Source of the DNA: CAZDET01 sp964504335
Lineage (GTDB): Bacteria > Bacteroidota > Bacteroidia > Chitinophagales > Saprospiraceae
Reading direction: 5' to 3'
Length of the DNA: 64,000 nt
NCBI GenBank assembly: GCA_964504335.1
Contig: CAZDET010000006.1
Span: 75,933 to 139,932 of the forward strand
Shown: positions 1 through 9,034 of the stretch, piece by piece
How positions within the stretch are numbered: the first letter of the stretch is position 1
Layout: every line of letters begins with the position of its first letter
Translations under genes and position numbers: made by a program
The notes under the pieces: model-generated
Databases searched by the model: none
Told to the model about the DNA's origin: nothing
Seen by the model: only the letters and a program-made list of their open reading frames with translations

Positions 1-2
1 GC

Positions 3-3000
3 AACGGCCAAACCCAATCCGGACAAACTACCACCTACACCTACGACCAACCGGGAGGCTACGTACTGCGCCTAACCATTACCGACCAACGTGGATGCAC
101 CAACGACAACGTGATTGCTCAACGCGTGCGGGTAGCAGCCCCTCCAGTTCTTTCCGGCACCCTTGATGCCGATACCGTTTGCGTAGGCGATACGATTCGC
201 CTTTCGGCCGATGGGTTATTGGGTGCCACGTTCCCTGAATTGGAATACAACCTGCTGCCCATCCGCAGCGACACCCAACGCATCGAGGACGGTACCGCCA
301 TCGCAACCCAATCATCGATTACCTACGAGGAATTTTCGCCCGGTGCCACCCTAACTGACCCTTCGAATTTGCGGGCCATTTGTGCTACCCTGGAGCATAG
401 CTTCTTCTCCGACTTACAAATTGTCATTACCTGCCCCTCCGGCCAGGTGGATACGCTGTACGACAACCCCAGTAACACTCTCCGACGGCGCTACATGGGT
501 ATTCCCGTCCGCGAAACCGGACCCACACCCGGCGAAGGCTTCCAGTATTGCTGGACTCCCGACGCTACCGAGACCATTGAGGCGTTTGCCGATGCCAACG
601 ACCCCGACATTCTCGGCCAAGCGTGGACCTTGCCCCCCGGGTCATACCAACCGGACCGGCCATTCGACAACCTCGTCGGCTGCCCCCTCAACGGCACGTG
701 GACTCTTTCCTTACTCGACAAGAATCAACTCGACGACGGTTTTCTCTTCGGTTGGCAAATCGACTTTGACAGTTCCCTGCTGCAGAATTCCGAAACCTTC
801 CAACAAATTGCAGTCGACTCGAGCTGGCAAGCTGGCCCAACTGTCGCACGGGTCGATGCTGATTCCCTCATTGCGCTGGCCACCGCACCGGGAAACCAAG
901 CGTATACCTACACGATCACAGACAATTTTGGTTGCACCTTCGATACCAGCTTTGCGGTGCCCGTTCGCGCTCTGTCCGACCCCGCCTGTAGCAACTGCCA
1001 ACCCATGCTGGCCGCGTTAGCTCCCCAAACGGCTTGCGTCGGCGATGCCTTGTCGATAAACGCTGCCCTACGCACCAACTTGGATACCACCCTGCGATTC
1101 GCCTCGAATAGACCGCTGTCGTTTCCAGATCAAAATCCTGGAATGAGCGATCTAACCCTGGAAACAGATTTGGAAGTAGGTGGCATCCTGCCTGCCAGTC
1201 TGGACAACGTCAACCAGCAATTTGTAGGGGTTTCCGTCAATTTGGAGGTGGGTAACAATCAGGAAGTTACCCTCGAACTCATTGCACCCAACGGCAGCAG
1301 CGTTCCCCTTTGGAATGCCGACGCCGCCGGCAGTAACTTCACGGGCACTACTTTTTCTCCAACTGCTACGCAGCCGATCACTGCCGGGACACCTCCTTAC
1401 TCCGGGACGTTTTTACCCATCGGCAATTTTAACAACTTTCAATTCGGCCCTGCCAACGGCAATTGGCGACTACGCCTGACCCGTTTGGCCGGATCGACTA
1501 CCCCCATCCGGCTAATTGATTGGTCGATTCAGTTTGCCATCCAGAACCCCATCGACTTCGAGTGGGATCCTTCTCCTGACCTGAGTTGCCTGGATTGTCC
1601 GGAGCCGACCCTAACAGTGAGCCAAAGCGCCATCTATCGCGTCCGTGCGACGGATGCCTATGGCTGCTCGGAAAGTGCCACTCTGGATGTGCAACTGGGA
1701 AGTATTATCTCCGCGCCACAGGTTAGTTGTAGCACCACCGACGATTCGGCCATCTTCACCTGGGACGACGTATCGCCTAACGGCCAATACGAAACCCGCT
1801 TCACGCGCAATGGAGTCGTCTTCGGCTGGGAAGGCCCTCTGGCCGCCACGACTCGCACCTTCGACAATTTATCCAATGGCGATATTATCGCCCTTGAAGT
1901 GCGGGCCTTCGCAGATGGAAGCATTTGCGAAGCCGAAGAAGGGAGCAGCAATTGCCTGATCAATTCATGCGATTTCACATTGGAAATAACCAATACCATC
2001 CCTCCGCTTTGTTTTGGGGGCAGCGACGGAGTGGCAGAATTCCGCCTCACCGGAGATGCCGGGGATATCAGCCTTCGACTCGACGGGCAGGTAATCCCTA
2101 AAAACGAACCGATCGAAAACCTCGTCGCCGGAACTTATACACTCGAAGCAACGACCCCGCAGGGCTGCTCCGAGCCTATCTCGTTTACCATCGACGATCC
2201 GGATTCGTTGACCATTCTGGCTAATACAACGGCCGTGACCTGCGTGGGCAGCAGCGACGGCCAAATCACCGTCTCCGTAAGTGGCGGTGCACCGACCTAT
2301 CAATACCGCATCGACAACGAAATTTTCACCGCGACCCCCAATTTCAGCAATCTGCCTGCGGGGCCGCATCGCATCGAGGTGCGTGATCGCAACGGCTGTA
2401 CCAACGAACAGGAAGTATTGCTTCCCGCCCCCGACTCCATTAGAATACAACTGAGTACCACAGCGCCACGCTGCACGGACGTTCCCAACGGACAAATCGA
2501 ATCCATCGTCGAGGGAGCCGTAGGTAATTTAACCTATGCCTGGTCTACGGGGGCAGTCACACCAACCATTTCCGATTTGCCGGCGGGTGATTACTGCCTC
2601 ACGGTAACGGATGCCAACGGATGTACCGCTACGGCCTGTACCAATCTGCAACCGCCCAACCCGCTGGTCATCGACCGCATCGAGGCTTTCGACGTCAGCT
2701 GTTTTGGCGCGGCAGACGGCCAGGCGGTCGTCACCGCCTCCGGAGGCCAGGGGTCCTACAGTTATCGCTGGAATGACCCATTGGTGCAAATAGCCGATAC
2801 CGCTCGCTTCCTAATGGTGGGTATCTATGAGGTCGTCGTTACCGATTCTGCCGGTTGTACGGCTTCCGGAAGCGCGTTCGTAAGTAGTCCCGACTCACTC
2901 CAGCTCGGATTTTCCATTACCGATGGTGACTGCTCCAGCGCAAATGCCGGCCGCCTGGAAGCCCTACCCAATGGCGGAACTCCTCCCTATTCTCTTTTGT

Positions 3001-4832
3001 GGGAGAACGGTAGTACTAACGCCGTTCGCACCCAATTATCGATAGGCACCTACCGCTTGACCCTAACCGATGCCAACGGCTGTACACTTACTGACTCGGC
3101 CCGCATCGCAGGGCCACCGGCTCCTCTGACCCTGGATATCCAACAAATCGAGCGTGCCTGCTCCGGGTTAGAGGAAAATGCAGCCCAGGTAACTCCCCTG
3201 GGAGGGGCAGGAAGCAACTATACGTATTTGTGGAGTACGGGTGCGGCTACGGCTACGGTAAGTAACCTTCCGGAAGGCACCTACAGCGTAACGGTTACCG
3301 ATGGTGCTACCTGCCAAAAGGATACGACCATCGAATTACAATCCTGGGCCCCAGTCGATTTCGTACTAATCGCCGAACCGCCCACGTGCCAGGGCGACAA
3401 TAACGGCGGTATGGGAATTACCCAGATTTCCGGAGGTGCCGGGACGCAGGAATCCGACTACACGTTTTCCTGGAGCACAGGCAGCACAGCCATTGCGCTG
3501 ACTGACCTGTCAGGAGGGGCTTCCTATACGGTCACGGTGACGGACGCGCAGGGATGCTCCCGGGAGCGGTCCCGCTTGTTGACCGATCCCATTTCCGTCC
3601 AATTTGATGTAAATGCTCAAAACGTAAGCTGCGCCGACGAGGCAGACGGCCTCATCCGCCTGGAAAATCTTCAGGGGCCCAATCCGGAATCCTTTACCAT
3701 CAGACTGCGAGACAGCGCTATGGCCGAGGCCGATAGCCTTATCGAAAATTTGGCGGCAGGTACCTACACCGTAATCGTGGAAGATGCGGAGGGCTGTAGC
3801 CAATCTACCGACGTGTCGATCGGTGCACCCTTAGCATTAACGGCAGAAGTGGAAGTATCGGACCTCCGTTGTTTCGAAGGAGCCGACGGCTCTGCCAGCG
3901 CCTCCGTCAGTGGAGGAGTGCCCCCCTACACCTACGATTGGTCGAACGGAAACCAGGAGGCTATCGCTCGCGGCCTTCCCGCCGGCAATTACAGCCTGAC
4001 AATCACAGACACCAATGGCTGTACCTTAGAAGAGGCCATCCGCATCGACAATCCGCCGCTATTGGAGTCGGGTATTCAAACGAAAGACGTCTCTTGTGCT
4101 GGCCTGTCCAATGGAGAGATCATCGTCAACCCAACCGGCGGAGAAGCCCCTTACACGTACAGCCTCGACAATTCGAACTTCTCCAACAGCAATACCTTCC
4201 GGGGCCTGAGTGCCGGTGCCTACTCCGTGTTCGTTCGCGACCGGCGTGGATGCACCTTCCCGGCGGAGGTGGAGGTAGTAGCCCCTCCCGAAGTTCGGGT
4301 AGACCTAGGAACTTCCATTGAATTATTGTACGGTGATAGCGTCTCTCTCACCCCTTCCATCACCAATGCCCAGGAACCCGTGGAGTTGCGCTGGCGGGAG
4401 GGAACAGCAGGCACATTAAGTTGTACAGATTGCCCGGTGCCAGTAGCCTTACCGCAGTCGACCACAATGATCGAACTGACGGCCATCGACGCCAACGGAT
4501 GTGCTGCAACCGATCAGGTAGAAATCATGGTGGTGCGCGACCGGCAGGTCTACGTGCCCAATGCGTTTTCTCCTAACAGCGACGGTCGCAACGACTTTTT
4601 GACAGTTTACGGCCGCCCGAGTACACAGGTCACGCTTTTCCAGGTTTACGACAATTGGGGAAGTTTGGTTTTCGAACGCGAGAACCTATCCATCAATACC
4701 GAAGAGGAAGGCTGGGACGGCTCTTATCGCAACGAGCCCGCCCAAACCGGAACCTACGTCTGGCGCGCCGTTGTCGTCTTTCCGGACGGTTTTACCGTAA
4801 ATCGCCACGGTTCGGTTACCCTGGTTCGTTGA
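3..4832 (+). CDS. Giant T9SS type-B secreted adhesin, 5'-truncated by the window edge
   Basis: The frame is open from the first base, so the start lies outside the window. The first codons already read as the end of a PKD-like domain (GYVLRLTITDQRGC). Two proprotein-convertase P-like beta-sandwich regions follow (about nt 330-780 and 1110-1545), then a fibronectin-III-like stretch (about 1690-1960). Next come about ten SprB-type repeats (about 1960-4300) of the form VxCxGxxDGxIxVxxxGG...LxAGxYxVxVxDxxGCT. The last ~90 residues, from VYVPNAFSPNSDGRND (nt ~4549), match the gliding-motility-associated type-B sorting domain of type IX secretion. Expected role: large exported surface protein in adhesion or gliding. 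The PorP/SprF-like gene directly downstream is the usual partner. Family assignment is firm; the ligand is unknown. Confidence 0.93.
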   Translation, partial: NGQTQSGQTTTYTYDQPGGYVLRLTITDQRGCTNDNVIAQRVRVAAPPVLSGTLDADTVCVGDTIRLSADGLLGATFPELEYNLLPIRSDTQRIEDGTAIATQSSITYEEFSPGATLTDPSNLRAICATLEHSFFSDLQIVITCPSGQVDTLYDNPSNTLRRRYMGIPVRETGPTPGEGFQYCWTPDATETIEAFADANDPDILGQAWTLPPGSYQPDRPFDNLVGCPLNGTWTLSLLDKNQLDDGFLFGWQIDFDSSLLQNSETFQQIAVDSSWQAGPTVARVDADSLIALATAPGNQAYTYTITDNFGCTFDTSFAVPVRALSDPACSNCQPMLAALAPQTACVGDALSINAALRTNLDTTLRFASNRPLSFPDQNPGMSDLTLETDLEVGGILPASLDNVNQQFVGVSVNLEVGNNQEVTLELIAPNGSSVPLWNADAAGSNFTGTTFSPTATQPITAGTPPYSGTFLPIGNFNNFQFGPANGNWRLRLTRLAGSTTPIRLIDWSIQFAIQNPIDFEWDPSPDLSCLDCPEPTLTVSQSAIYRVRATDAYGCSESATLDVQLGSIISAPQVSCSTTDDSAIFTWDDVSPNGQYETRFTRNGVVFGWEGPLAATTRTFDNLSNGDIIALEVRAFADGSICEAEEGSSNCLINSCDFTLEITNTIPPLCFGGSDGVAEFRLTGDAGDISLRLDGQVIPKNEPIENLVAGTYTLEATTPQGCSEPISFTIDDPDSLTILANTTAVTCVGSSDGQITVSVSGGAPTYQYRIDNEIFTATPNFSNLPAGPHRIEVRDRNGCTNEQEVLLPAPDSIRIQLSTTAPRCTDVPNGQIESIVEGAVGNLTYAWSTGAVTPTISDLPAGDYCLTVTDANGCTATACTNLQPPNPLVIDRIEAFDVSCFGAADGQAVVTASGGQGSYSYRWNDPLVQIADTARFLMVGIYEVVVTDSAGCTASGSAFVSSPDSLQLGFSITDGDCSSANAGRLEALPNGGTPPYSLLWENGSTNAVRTQLSIGTYRLTLTDANGCTLTDSARIAGPPAPLTLDIQQIERACSGLEENAAQVTPLGGAGSNYTYLWSTGAATATVSNLPEGTYSVTVTDGATCQKDTTIELQSWAPVDFVLIAEPPTCQGDNNGGMGITQISGGAGTQESDYTFSWSTGSTAIALTDLSGGASYTVTVTDAQGCSRERSRLLTDPISVQFDVNAQNVSCADEADGLIRLENLQGPNPESFTIRLRDSAMAEADSLIENLAAGTYTVIVEDAEGCSQSTDVSIGAPLALTAEVEVSDLRCFEGADGSASASVSGGVPPYTYDWSNGNQEAIARGLPAGNYSLTITDTNGCTLEEAIRIDNPPLLESGIQTKDVSCAGLSNGEIIVNPTGGEAPYTYSLDNSNFSNSNTFRGLSAGAYSVFVRDRRGCTFPAEVEVVAPPEVRVDLGTSIELLYGDSVSLTPSITNAQEPVELRWREGTAGTLSCTDCPVPVALPQSTTMIELTAIDANGCAATDQVEIMVVRDRQVYVPNAFSPNSDGRNDFLTVYGRPSTQVTLFQVYDNWGSLVFERENLSINTEEEGWDGSYRNEPAQTGTYVWRAVVVFPDGFTVNRHGSVTLVR

Positions 4833-4917
4833 TATTGTACTATCTTCGATGCATATAAGGGCAAATGTATTGAGGAGTAACCAACGAGGATATCGCTGTC
4901 TTACTCAATACACATTC

Positions 4918-6018
4918 ATGGGAAATCTCTACGTCACGCTTCGCTACGGCACACTTGCCGCAGTTCTTACATTCCTATTAGGTGGTAGTTTGCAGGCACA
5001 GGATGCGCGCTTTGCGCAGTTTTATGCGGCTCCACAGCAAGTCAATCCGGCACTCACGGGTGTGTTTCCGGGTTCCTTTCGCTTTGGGGTCAACTACCGC
5101 GAGTTGTACGCTTCTATTCTCGGAAATGAATCTTATCGCACCATCAGCGCCTCGGCCGATTGGCGAATGCCCATCAACAGGTCCGATTTTGCGGCACTCG
5201 GCTTCACGGCCTTGCGTGATCAAGTGGGCACTTCGCGTTTTAGCCGTACCCAGGGAGCCCTCAGCGGAGCCTACCTCAAGCAACTCGCCGGTGGCGGCCG
5301 CCGCGGCGTCGATCAGTTTCTGGTCGTAGGTGGGCAGTTAGGCTTCGGCCAACGTGGATTCGACTGGGAAAAACTGTGGTTTAGCGAGCAATTTTTTGTC
5401 GATCCCGACAGTCGCCGGGCCTTTATTGATTATGGTATGGATTCCGGCGAACAGTTTGCCACCGATCAAACCGATCTGTATCTCGATGCCAACGTCGGGC
5501 TGCTCTGGTACCTCGTCCAGGGAACCGAACGCAGCTTTTATGTAGGAGGTGCTATCTTTCACCTCAATCGTCCCAATATCAGTTTTACAGACGATCAAAC
5601 CGAATTGCTCTACCGCAAGTTCGTCGGCCATCTGGGTGGGCAACTCCCCCTCGGCAACAGCGATTTCAGCCTACTCCCGGCGGCAGCCGTCATGAGTCAG
5701 GGGCCTGCCTTTAGCGCCAGCGGAGGAGCCAATATCCGCTATGCGTACGGTGCCCGCAACCGACGCGCCAGCGATGAAATCGCCCTGCGCGCGGGCATTT
5801 GGGCACATGCCTCCAACCGCGTCTCCAGCACCAGCCTCGACGCTATCATCCTCTCCACTACACTGGAACTGAATCGCTGGCAGTTGGGGTTTAGCTACGA
5901 CCTGACCGTCAGCCGGCTTACCCAAAGCAATCAGGCGAGGGGGGCATTCGAGGTGTCATTAATCTACGTACAGCCACCAACACGCCGCAAACAAGCGGTT
6001 ATTTGTCCGAACTTCTAG
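4918..6018 (+). CDS. PorP/SprF family type IX secretion system membrane protein
   Basis: 366 residues from the ATG at 4918. That start is chosen because a signal peptide follows at once (LAAVLTFLLGGSLQAQ); an upstream in-frame ATG at 4849 only adds an unlikely 23-residue leader. The mature part begins DARFAQFYAAPQQVNPALTG, the classic N-terminus of PorP/SprF proteins, and continues as alternating amphipathic strands of an outer-membrane beta-barrel. Members pair one-to-one with type-B sorted cargo such as the adhesin upstream, 85 bp away on the same strand, and help its secretion or surface attachment. The start to stop is intact and the length is normal for the family. Confidence 0.93.
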   Translation: MGNLYVTLRYGTLAAVLTFLLGGSLQAQDARFAQFYAAPQQVNPALTGVFPGSFRFGVNYRELYASILGNESYRTISASADWRMPINRSDFAALGFTALRDQVGTSRFSRTQGALSGAYLKQLAGGGRRGVDQFLVVGGQLGFGQRGFDWEKLWFSEQFFVDPDSRRAFIDYGMDSGEQFATDQTDLYLDANVGLLWYLVQGTERSFYVGGAIFHLNRPNISFTDDQTELLYRKFVGHLGGQLPLGNSDFSLLPAAAVMSQGPAFSASGGANIRYAYGARNRRASDEIALRAGIWAHASNRVSSTSLDAIILSTTLELNRWQLGFSYDLTVSRLTQSNQARGAFEVSLIYVQPPTRRKQAVICPNF

Positions 6019-6098
6019 CCGCTCCGTTCCCTGCCCCCGTCCGATGAAACAAATCACCGCGCTCCGGATTATATTAGGGCAAATCAAAACACCGGAAC

Positions 6099-8519
6099 AT
6101 GGCCGAGCACGAAGAGGGCATTAGCATAGAAGAAGTCGTGGAGGATGTCGCCAAACAAGCATCCAACGAATTACAGGTAGTCGATAACGTACTTCCTGCC
6201 TCCCTCGCCATTCTACCGCTGGTACAGCGCCCCATTTTTCCGGGCATGGCCCTGCCGCTCACCTTTAGTGGAAAGGAAAAACTCGACGTGCTGAAAAAAG
6301 CCGTCGAGGAGGAAGATGGATACATCGGTTTGGTGTTGACTCAGTCTTACAATGAAGCGGAATACACCGAATCGGACTTTTACGACGTAGGTGTCGCTTA
6401 TCAGGTATTGCGGGTCGTTCCTATCGCACAGGGGGCCGTCCAGGTGCTTGGCCGGGGCATTCGACGCTTCCACTGCCTCAAGACCCAACTGGTAAAACCG
6501 GTACTGCGCTGGGAAGTAGAATACGCTCCCGACCAAAAAGTCAAGCCCGATGCCGATCTGAAGGCCTACATGCTCGCCATCAGCACCGAAATCAAAGAGC
6601 TTCTGAAGCTCAACCCCATGTTTCAGGAGCAGGTCAACCTGATCGTCGCCCAATTAAACTACGACAACCCCGGCCATACGATGGACGTGATGAGCAACAT
6701 CCTCTCGTCGGAAAGTGCCAAGTTGCAGGACTTGCTCGAAACTTATAACCTGCACCAACGTGCGGAAAAGCTCCTCGACATCATCAAGGAGGAACTGGAA
6801 GTGGCAAAGATTCAAACCCGCATCAATAAAAAAATCGAAGAGACCGTCAGCGCCCAGCAGAAGGAGTTCTTCCTCCGGGAACAACTAAAGGCGATCCGCA
6901 AGGAACTGGGCATCGAAAAAGAAGATGGCGACTCTGTCGTCGAAAAATTCGAAGAACAACTCCGGGAGAAGGAGTTGCCCGAAGAGGTAAGACGCGCCGT
7001 GGATCGGGAACTGGACAAATTGAGAACCCTCAACCCCCAGTCGCCCGAATTTAACGTAACCCGCTCCTACCTCGAAGTAATTGCCGACTTGCCCTGGGGC
7101 GTGTACACCGACGATAACGACAGCATTCGGAAAGCACGGCAAATTCTGGATAGAGACCACTACGGCCTCAAGGAGGTCAAAGAGCGCATCCTCGAATTTT
7201 TATCCACGGTCATTAAACGCGGCCGGGTGGCTGGCTCCATCATTTGTCTGGTGGGCCCGCCGGGAGTAGGCAAGACCTCCGTGGGTAAATCCATCGCTTC
7301 GGCTTTAAACCGAAAGTTTTTCCGCTTCTCCGTCGGTGGCATGCGCGATGAGGCCGAAATCAAGGGCCACCGCCGGACGTACATCGGGGCAATGCCCGGT
7401 AAGATGATCCAGGCGCTGCGCCGGGTCAATACCTCCAATCCGGTTATCATGCTCGACGAAATCGACAAGATCGGAACCAGCTTCCAGGGCGACCCCGCTT
7501 CTGCCTTGCTGGAAGTCTTGGATCCCGAGCAGAATGATTCGTTTCTGGATCACTACCTCGATCTCCCCTACAACTTGTCGAACGTTCTCTTCGTAACTAC
7601 CGCCAACCAGTTGGAAACCATTCCCGGTCCCCTGCTCGACCGCATGGAAGTGATTCGCCTCAGCGGCTACGTGAAAGAAGAAAAAATCGAAATTGCGAAG
7701 CAGTACCTCATTCCCAAGCAGCTTGTCGAACACGGTTACACAGAAGACGAAATCGCATTTACCGACGAAGCCCTAGATGTGATCATCGACCACTACGCTC
7801 GCGAAGCGGGCGTCCGGAACCTGGAAAAGCAAATCCGCAAAATCATCCGCAAAATCACGTTGAAGCAAGCGGAATCGGAAAATATCGACTTTAGCATCGA
7901 TAAAGACGACGTAGCAGCGTACCTGGGTAAAGCCGTTTTCCACACTGAACGGCTCTACGAGTCTCCGCCCGCAGGCGTAGTGCTCGGCCTTGCCTACACA
8001 ACCATGGGCGGAGCGACCCTCTATATCGAGGCCAATGCCATTCCCGCCAAAAATGGTAGCCTCAAGCAAACCGGCCAGTTGGGGGATGTTATGAAGGAAT
8101 CCTCCCTCATTGCCTACACGTACGTACGCACCTTGTTGACCGAGGCGGACGGGAACAGCTTCTTCAATAACCACGAGGTCCACCTCCACGTACCGGCCGG
8201 TGCGACCCCAAAAGACGGCCCCTCCGCCGGTATCACCATGGCTCTGGCGCTTTTTAGCCTGGCTACCAGACGGCCGGTCCGCCAGAATATTGCGATGACG
8301 GGCGAGCTCACTCTAACCGGTAAGGTGCTGCCCATTGGCGGAGTCAAAGAAAAAACGATTGCAGCAAGGCGTGTAGGCATTCAGGAAATCATCTTGCCCG
8401 AAGACAATCGCAAGGATTTCGAAGAGCTGGAAGATTACATTCGGGAGGGCATCACCGTCCATTACGCCGATTATTTCGCCCACGTGTTGGAAGTGGCTTT
8501 CAATGAAGTAACTGCCTAG
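6099..8519 (+). CDS. lon: ATP-dependent protease Lon
   Basis: 806 residues, full length. Order of parts: N-terminal LON substrate-binding domain (about 35-235, starting LPLVQRPIFPGMALPL), helical coiled region (about 240-330), AAA+ module with Walker A GPPGVGKT at 386-393 and Walker B-type IMLDEIDK, then the serine protease domain. The catalytic dyad is visible: Ser709 in PKDGPSAG and Lys752 in GGVKEK, 43 residues apart as in E. coli Lon (S679/K722). It degrades misfolded and some regulatory proteins in the cytoplasm, using ATP. It lies 80 bp after the PorP/SprF gene and just upstream of a phosphoribosyltransferase gene. No heat-shock operator was recognised. Confidence 0.98.
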   Translation: MAEHEEGISIEEVVEDVAKQASNELQVVDNVLPASLAILPLVQRPIFPGMALPLTFSGKEKLDVLKKAVEEEDGYIGLVLTQSYNEAEYTESDFYDVGVAYQVLRVVPIAQGAVQVLGRGIRRFHCLKTQLVKPVLRWEVEYAPDQKVKPDADLKAYMLAISTEIKELLKLNPMFQEQVNLIVAQLNYDNPGHTMDVMSNILSSESAKLQDLLETYNLHQRAEKLLDIIKEELEVAKIQTRINKKIEETVSAQQKEFFLREQLKAIRKELGIEKEDGDSVVEKFEEQLREKELPEEVRRAVDRELDKLRTLNPQSPEFNVTRSYLEVIADLPWGVYTDDNDSIRKARQILDRDHYGLKEVKERILEFLSTVIKRGRVAGSIICLVGPPGVGKTSVGKSIASALNRKFFRFSVGGMRDEAEIKGHRRTYIGAMPGKMIQALRRVNTSNPVIMLDEIDKIGTSFQGDPASALLEVLDPEQNDSFLDHYLDLPYNLSNVLFVTTANQLETIPGPLLDRMEVIRLSGYVKEEKIEIAKQYLIPKQLVEHGYTEDEIAFTDEALDVIIDHYAREAGVRNLEKQIRKIIRKITLKQAESENIDFSIDKDDVAAYLGKAVFHTERLYESPPAGVVLGLAYTTMGGATLYIEANAIPAKNGSLKQTGQLGDVMKESSLIAYTYVRTLLTEADGNSFFNNHEVHLHVPAGATPKDGPSAGITMALALFSLATRRPVRQNIAMTGELTLTGKVLPIGGVKEKTIAARRVGIQEIILPEDNRKDFEELEDYIREGITVHYADYFAHVLEVAFNEVTA

Positions 8520-8526
8520 CGCTTGC

Positions 8527-8534
8527 TATCTTTG
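8527..8534 (+). promoter_or_regulatory. Bacteroidota -7-like motif TATCTTTG before the phosphoribosyltransferase gene
   Basis: TATCTTTG fits the TAnnTTTG element of the primary Bacteroidota sigma factor and ends only 5 bases before the ATG at 8540. If used, the transcript would be nearly leaderless. I do not see a good TTTG -33 element about 19 bases further upstream, so this is a weak call. Confidence 0.35.
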
Positions 8535-8539
8535 AACTT

Positions 8540-9034
8540 ATGAAACTACTGACCCACCGGCAGATTGTACAGAAAATTGAGCGCCTGGCCATCGAAATCC
8601 TCGAGCGCAATACGGAAGAGTCCGAGTTGGTTATGCTCGGCGTTAACAATCGGGGCATGCGTCTGGCCGAATTGCTGCACGAGCAAATCACAACCCTTTC
8701 TTCTTCTCCAATTCACCTGACCAGCATCCGGCTTAGCCCCGCCAATCCGCTCGCCACCGAAATCGTCGTTGGGAAGCCCGTCGCTGCGCTCGCAGATCGC
8801 CCCTTGCTGATCGTAGACGATGTGGCTAACACCGGCCGTACCCTTCATTACGCTACCAAACCGCTCCTGGAAATTTTGCCCAAAAAAATCGAAATCGCCG
8901 TCATGGTGGATCGCAAGCATAAATCCTTCCCCATCCGCCCCGATTACGTGGGCCTCGAACTCGCCACCACCCTCATGGAAAATATCGATGTGCAATTCGA
9001 ACCGGGTGATTTCGCAGTATTCTTAACTAATTGA
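8540..9034 (+). CDS. Phosphoribosyltransferase, PyrR-like
   Basis: 164 residues of type-I phosphoribosyltransferase fold. The PRPP-binding loop LLIVDDVANTGRTL is at about 89-102, preceded by a hydrophobic strand (ELVMLGVNNRGMRLAELL) as in PyrR, and followed by RKHKSFPIRPDYVGLELATT, close to the PyrR RPDYVG segment. Members of this family bind pyrimidine operon mRNA and/or act as weak uracil phosphoribosyltransferases. Here no pyr genes are nearby, so the RNA-binding role is not supported by context. The gene follows lon by 20 bp, and its last 8 bases overlap the end of the convergent mutS2. A generic PRTase function is the alternative. Confidence 0.8.
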   Translation: MKLLTHRQIVQKIERLAIEILERNTEESELVMLGVNNRGMRLAELLHEQITTLSSSPIHLTSIRLSPANPLATEIVVGKPVAALADRPLLIVDDVANTGRTLHYATKPLLEILPKKIEIAVMVDRKHKSFPIRPDYVGLELATTLMENIDVQFEPGDFAVFLTN